Of a stretch of 8,878 nt of DNA, positions 6,460-8,878 are shown one piece after another. The position numbers and the translations under genes were made by a program. Under the pieces are notes generated by a model. That model saw only the letters and a program-made list of their open reading frames with translations. It was not told the origin of the DNA and made no database searches. Numbering within the stretch: position 1 is the stretch's first letter; each line of letters opens with the position of its first letter. Source of the stretch: a bacterium (GTDB taxonomy: Bacteria; Krumholzibacteriota; Krumholzibacteria; LZORAL124-64-63); contig VGXH01000054.1 of assembly GCA_016873405.1 (NCBI GenBank), forward strand, positions 1 through 8,878, given 5' to 3'.

Positions 6460-8805
6460 TCAGATCTGCCAGAGGTACTGCAGCTTCAGGAAATAGGCGC
6501 GCGCGCCCAGGCGCCATTCCTCCTGCCCGTCCGGGGCGGGGTGCGCGGCATACTCCGCGTAGCTGCGCGTGGACCCCACGTAGAAGATCGAGAACGGGTT
6601 CAGCCGGAACGTCACCAGCGGGTCGGCGTCCCAGGCGCGGCGGAAGTCGTCGTACTGGACGACCAGCCTGAACGACCATTCGCGCGACAGCTGCAGGTTC
6701 AGGCGCGTGCGCGCGATCCAGCCCTCGAACAGGCGTCCGCCGCCGCCCAGGTCGTCGCTGCGCGTGTCGCCGTAACTCTGCTCGACCAGCAGGCGCTGCC
6801 AGGGCTTCAGGTTGAACCAGAAGTTCCGGTTGAGCTGGCGACCCATGACGTCGGCGAAGCGGGCGATGCGGTGCCCGTAGCTCACCTCGGCGCCGCCGAC
6901 CAGCTGCTCGGACGGGCGCACCTGAAAGCCGGCCTCGCGGCTGCTGATGCCGTCGAACTGGATGCCGTGGTAGAACTCGTTGCTCTGCATCGCCCTGACC
7001 CACACCTGCGCCTGCGCCGCGCGCAGCCAGGCGCGCAGGCTGCCCATCAGCCACTCGTCCTTGCGCGCGCCGTCGAAGTCCCACATCCGTCCCACCACCA
7101 CCGTCGGCTGCAGCCGCTCGAGCAGGCCCGCCTCGCGGTAGAAGGTGTAGCCGGTCCAGGCATGGACAGAGCGCTGGTCGTTGCGGGGCTCGAAGCCGGA
7201 CTCCGCGCGGAAAGCGGGGCTGCGCTGCCAGTAGTCCGCGTCCAGATTCCAGTGGCGGCCGCCGCGCTCGAGGCTGGCGTACAGCCCGTGCCCGGTGAAG
7301 AACTCGCCATCGAAGGCGGCGGTATGGCGCCCGCCGTCGAAGGTGCGGTCGCCCAGGCCGGCCGTCAGGGCCGGGTCGTTCGGCTCGGCGGTCGTGCTGA
7401 GCACCGCCTGCGACTCCAGGCGCCACCGGTTCGAGAGGTTCAGCCGCGCGTCCACGCCCTGCACCGCGCCGTAGCCGCCGCCTTCGTGCCAGCGCGCCGT
7501 CGAGATGAGGCCCACGTGCGACTGGCGGCCCAGGGTGTGGCGGACACGCGACAGGAACGACCAGCTGCGGCCGCCCTCCAGCAGGGCGCTGCCCTCGCCG
7601 AACGGCAGCAGGAAGGGCGTGGCGTCGTCCTGGGCGACCAGGGCCGCGAAGTTGGTGCGACCCGGCCGGCCCGTGAGCTTGGCGGCGAAGAACGGCCGGT
7701 TCAGGGCGCGCGTGTAGACCGTGGCGAAGCTCGTGTTCCAGAGGTCGCTGCCCTCCTGGAAGAACGGGCGCTTCTCGGCATAGAAGAGGGCGAAAGAGGA
7801 GTTGACGTCGATCTGCGCGGCGTCGCTCTCGACCTGCGAGAAGTCGGGATTCAGGGTCGCCTCGACCGTGACCGACGGCGTGATGCCGTAGGCGACGCCG
7901 AGCGACGGCTCGCCCTTGCTCTTGCCGTTGCGCCAGGGCTCGGCCTCTCCCGCGGGGCCGGCCCCGCGACTGCCCTCCTGCGTGGCGACAAGCGCCGGCA
8001 GCAGCGTCAGCCCCGTGCCGGGCCGCACGCCGGTGATGCCTGTGACCGTGCCCCACTGGCAGGGCCAGCAGTCCTGGTTGCGGTCGTAGATGCCCCACGA
8101 GTACTGACCGCGGACCTGCCGGTGGTCGTTGCGCCAGAAATCGACGCGCCACTCCTGCTGTTCGCGGTCGGGGAAGCGCAGGCTGCTCCAGGGAATGGCC
8201 ATCTCGACCTGCCAGCCCTCGTCGGTGATGCGGCCGGCCGAATGGAACAGCACGTCGTAGGTCAGGTCCTCGCCGTTGCCGGCGGACCACAGCATGTCGC
8301 CCTGCACGCCGTGCGGGTTGCTGGCCAATTCGAAGGCCCAGGCCTGGTCGCCGAAGGTGTCGAGGGCCAGGATGACGTAGTCGTCGTTCCAGATGCGGTC
8401 GCGCTCGCTGAAGGAGGCGCGCACCTCGGCGGGATCGGCCCAGCAGATGAAGGCGGCGTAGAGGTGCTCGTCGTCCCAGGTGAGCATCGCCTCGGTCGGG
8501 TGGGGCGGCTGCACCTGGTCGCCGGGCGCGTGCTCGACGAAGTTCGTCGCCCGCGGCAGACCCTGCCAGCCGGGGTCGTCCAGCAGGCCGTCCACCGTGA
8601 TGGGGCCCGCGGCGCGGCGGGTCTCCAGGCGCGGGTGCCGCTCGGGCTGCCAGGGGCCGGCCGGCGGCGCGGCGGCGGCGGATCCGGCCGCAAGCAGCGC
8701 CGGCAGCGCGACCCAGAGCGCGACCAGGAAGGCGGCGCGGACCGTCGCGCTCGGGGCGGCGGCGGCGGCGGCGAAGCGGGGGCGGGGGCGGCGGGTCATG
8801 GACAC
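6460..8805 (-). CDS. DUF5916 outer-membrane beta-barrel protein with N-terminal CBM9-like domain
   Basis: A 781-residue exported protein. The first 46 residues form a long Ala-rich signal peptide with a hydrophobic core at about 22-40 and cleavage probably after SAAAA. Residues about 67-260 form a CBM9/DOMON-like beta-sandwich: ITVDGLLDDPGWQG, then LTWDDEHLYAAFICWADP, then VEMAIPWSSLRF. The DUF5916 part follows, recognised by NPDFSQVESDAAQIDVN at 319-335 and YAEKRPFFQEGSDLW at 342-356. The rest, to about 781, alternates aromatic beta strands and ends in KLQYLWQI, as expected for an outer-membrane barrel. Such proteins are common in Bacteroidetes-related and other Gram-negative environmental bacteria. 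Their substrate is unknown, and the CBM9-like domain hints at a glycan or other surface ligand. The GTG at 8805 is preferred over the ATG at 8799 because of Shine-Dalgarno spacing. No partner gene such as a TonB receptor or glycosidase is visible. Confidence 0.85.
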   Translation of the reverse strand: MSMTRRPRPRFAAAAAAPSATVRAAFLVALWVALPALLAAGSAAAAPPAGPWQPERHPRLETRRAAGPITVDGLLDDPGWQGLPRATNFVEHAPGDQVQPPHPTEAMLTWDDEHLYAAFICWADPAEVRASFSERDRIWNDDYVILALDTFGDQAWAFELASNPHGVQGDMLWSAGNGEDLTYDVLFHSAGRITDEGWQVEMAIPWSSLRFPDREQQEWRVDFWRNDHRQVRGQYSWGIYDRNQDCWPCQWGTVTGITGVRPGTGLTLLPALVATQEGSRGAGPAGEAEPWRNGKSKGEPSLGVAYGITPSVTVEATLNPDFSQVESDAAQIDVNSSFALFYAEKRPFFQEGSDLWNTSFATVYTRALNRPFFAAKLTGRPGRTNFAALVAQDDATPFLLPFGEGSALLEGGRSWSFLSRVRHTLGRQSHVGLISTARWHEGGGYGAVQGVDARLNLSNRWRLESQAVLSTTAEPNDPALTAGLGDRTFDGGRHTAAFDGEFFTGHGLYASLERGGRHWNLDADYWQRSPAFRAESGFEPRNDQRSVHAWTGYTFYREAGLLERLQPTVVVGRMWDFDGARKDEWLMGSLRAWLRAAQAQVWVRAMQSNEFYHGIQFDGISSREAGFQVRPSEQLVGGAEVSYGHRIARFADVMGRQLNRNFWFNLKPWQRLLVEQSYGDTRSDDLGGGGRLFEGWIARTRLNLQLSREWSFRLVVQYDDFRRAWDADPLVTFRLNPFSIFYVGSTRSYAEYAAHPAPDGQEEWRLGARAYFLKLQYLWQI
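8755..8772. repeat. (GGC)6 trinucleotide repeat in the signal-peptide region
   Basis: Six GGC units on the plus strand encode an alanine run near residues 12-17 on the minus strand. Gain or loss of units would keep the frame and merely alter the length of the N-terminal part of the signal peptide. In DNA this rich in GC it may be plain compositional bias. Confidence 0.55.
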
Positions 8806-8811
8806 GGTCGA

Positions 8812-8817
8812 CTCTCC
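8812..8817 (-). promoter_or_regulatory. Ribosome binding site deciding the DUF5916 protein start
   Basis: GGAGAG on the minus strand lies 6 bases before the GTG at 8805 but 12 bases before the ATG at 8799. The first distance is normal and the second long, so GTG is the likelier start. The difference is only two residues. Confidence 0.5.
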
Positions 8818-8827
8818 GGGCCGGTGG

Positions 8828-8846
8828 GGTGGTGCGCGTGACCACC
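8828..8846. repeat. Short inverted repeat upstream of the DUF5916 gene
   Basis: GGTGGT and ACCACC form 6-base arms around a 7-base centre, 23 bases before the GTG start. It could be a hairpin in the leader or an operator half-site pair, but such a short repeat arises easily by chance. No clear -35/-10 pair is visible in the 73 bases left before the window edge. Confidence 0.3.
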
Positions 8847-8878
8847 GTGCTACGTCGCGGCGGACCTCCGGGTTGCCG

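Noticed and set aside
5693..6496. ATG at 5693 opening a 267-codon plus-strand frame over rex
   Set aside because: The codons overlap the predicted -10 box, and the frame runs out of register with the clearly conserved Rex protein. Its product is Arg/Gly/Ala-rich with no domain.

Overview
The window is GC-rich, gene-dense bacterial DNA. It holds five genes: a partial serine acetyltransferase-type gene, an M1 aminopeptidase, a gatE-gatD pair, a rex redox repressor and a DUF5916-type outer-membrane protein. There is no tRNA, rRNA, CRISPR array, insertion sequence or phage gene that I can support. Strong Shine-Dalgarno sites, sigma70-like -35/-10 boxes, a Rex repressor, signal peptides, an outer-membrane beta-barrel protein and a C-terminal FlgD-like (T9SS-style) domain on the peptidase all indicate a Gram-negative bacterium. 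The combination resembles high-GC lineages around the FCB group (for example Eisenbacteria- or Krumholzibacteria-like candidate phyla). That placement is an inference from domain style, not a phylogeny.

Layout. Positions 1-101 (+) carry the C-terminal end of a left-handed beta-helix acetyltransferase resembling serine O-acetyltransferase. 133-2199 (+) is a secreted M1 metallo-aminopeptidase with a C-terminal FlgD-like domain. 2243-3640 and 3640-5580 (-) are gatD and gatE, overlapping by one base and read gatE first. 5581-5789 is a divergent control region with a perfect 16-bp palindrome and two mutually overlapping promoters. 5790-6452 (+) is rex. 6460-8805 (-) is a DUF5916/CBM9-like outer-membrane protein. 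8806-8878 is its presumed leader region.

The most remarkable content is gatE-gatD. Together they encode the heterodimeric Glu-tRNA(Gln) amidotransferase long regarded as an archaeal hallmark; bacteria normally use GatCAB. Here both subunits look complete, keep the catalytic residues and lie between clearly bacterial genes. Their start sites, Shine-Dalgarno sequences and promoter are of bacterial type. This suggests an archaeal-type indirect route for Gln-tRNA(Gln) working in a bacterium.

The second notable point is the shared control region. The palindrome TGTCAACCGGTTGACA covers the -35 box of the rex promoter and the predicted transcription start of the gatE promoter, and it resembles a Rex operator with one changed base per half-site. 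If Rex binds it, this NADH/NAD+ sensor would regulate its own gene and also the gatED operon, linking charging of tRNA(Gln) to redox state. That link is a hypothesis from sequence only.
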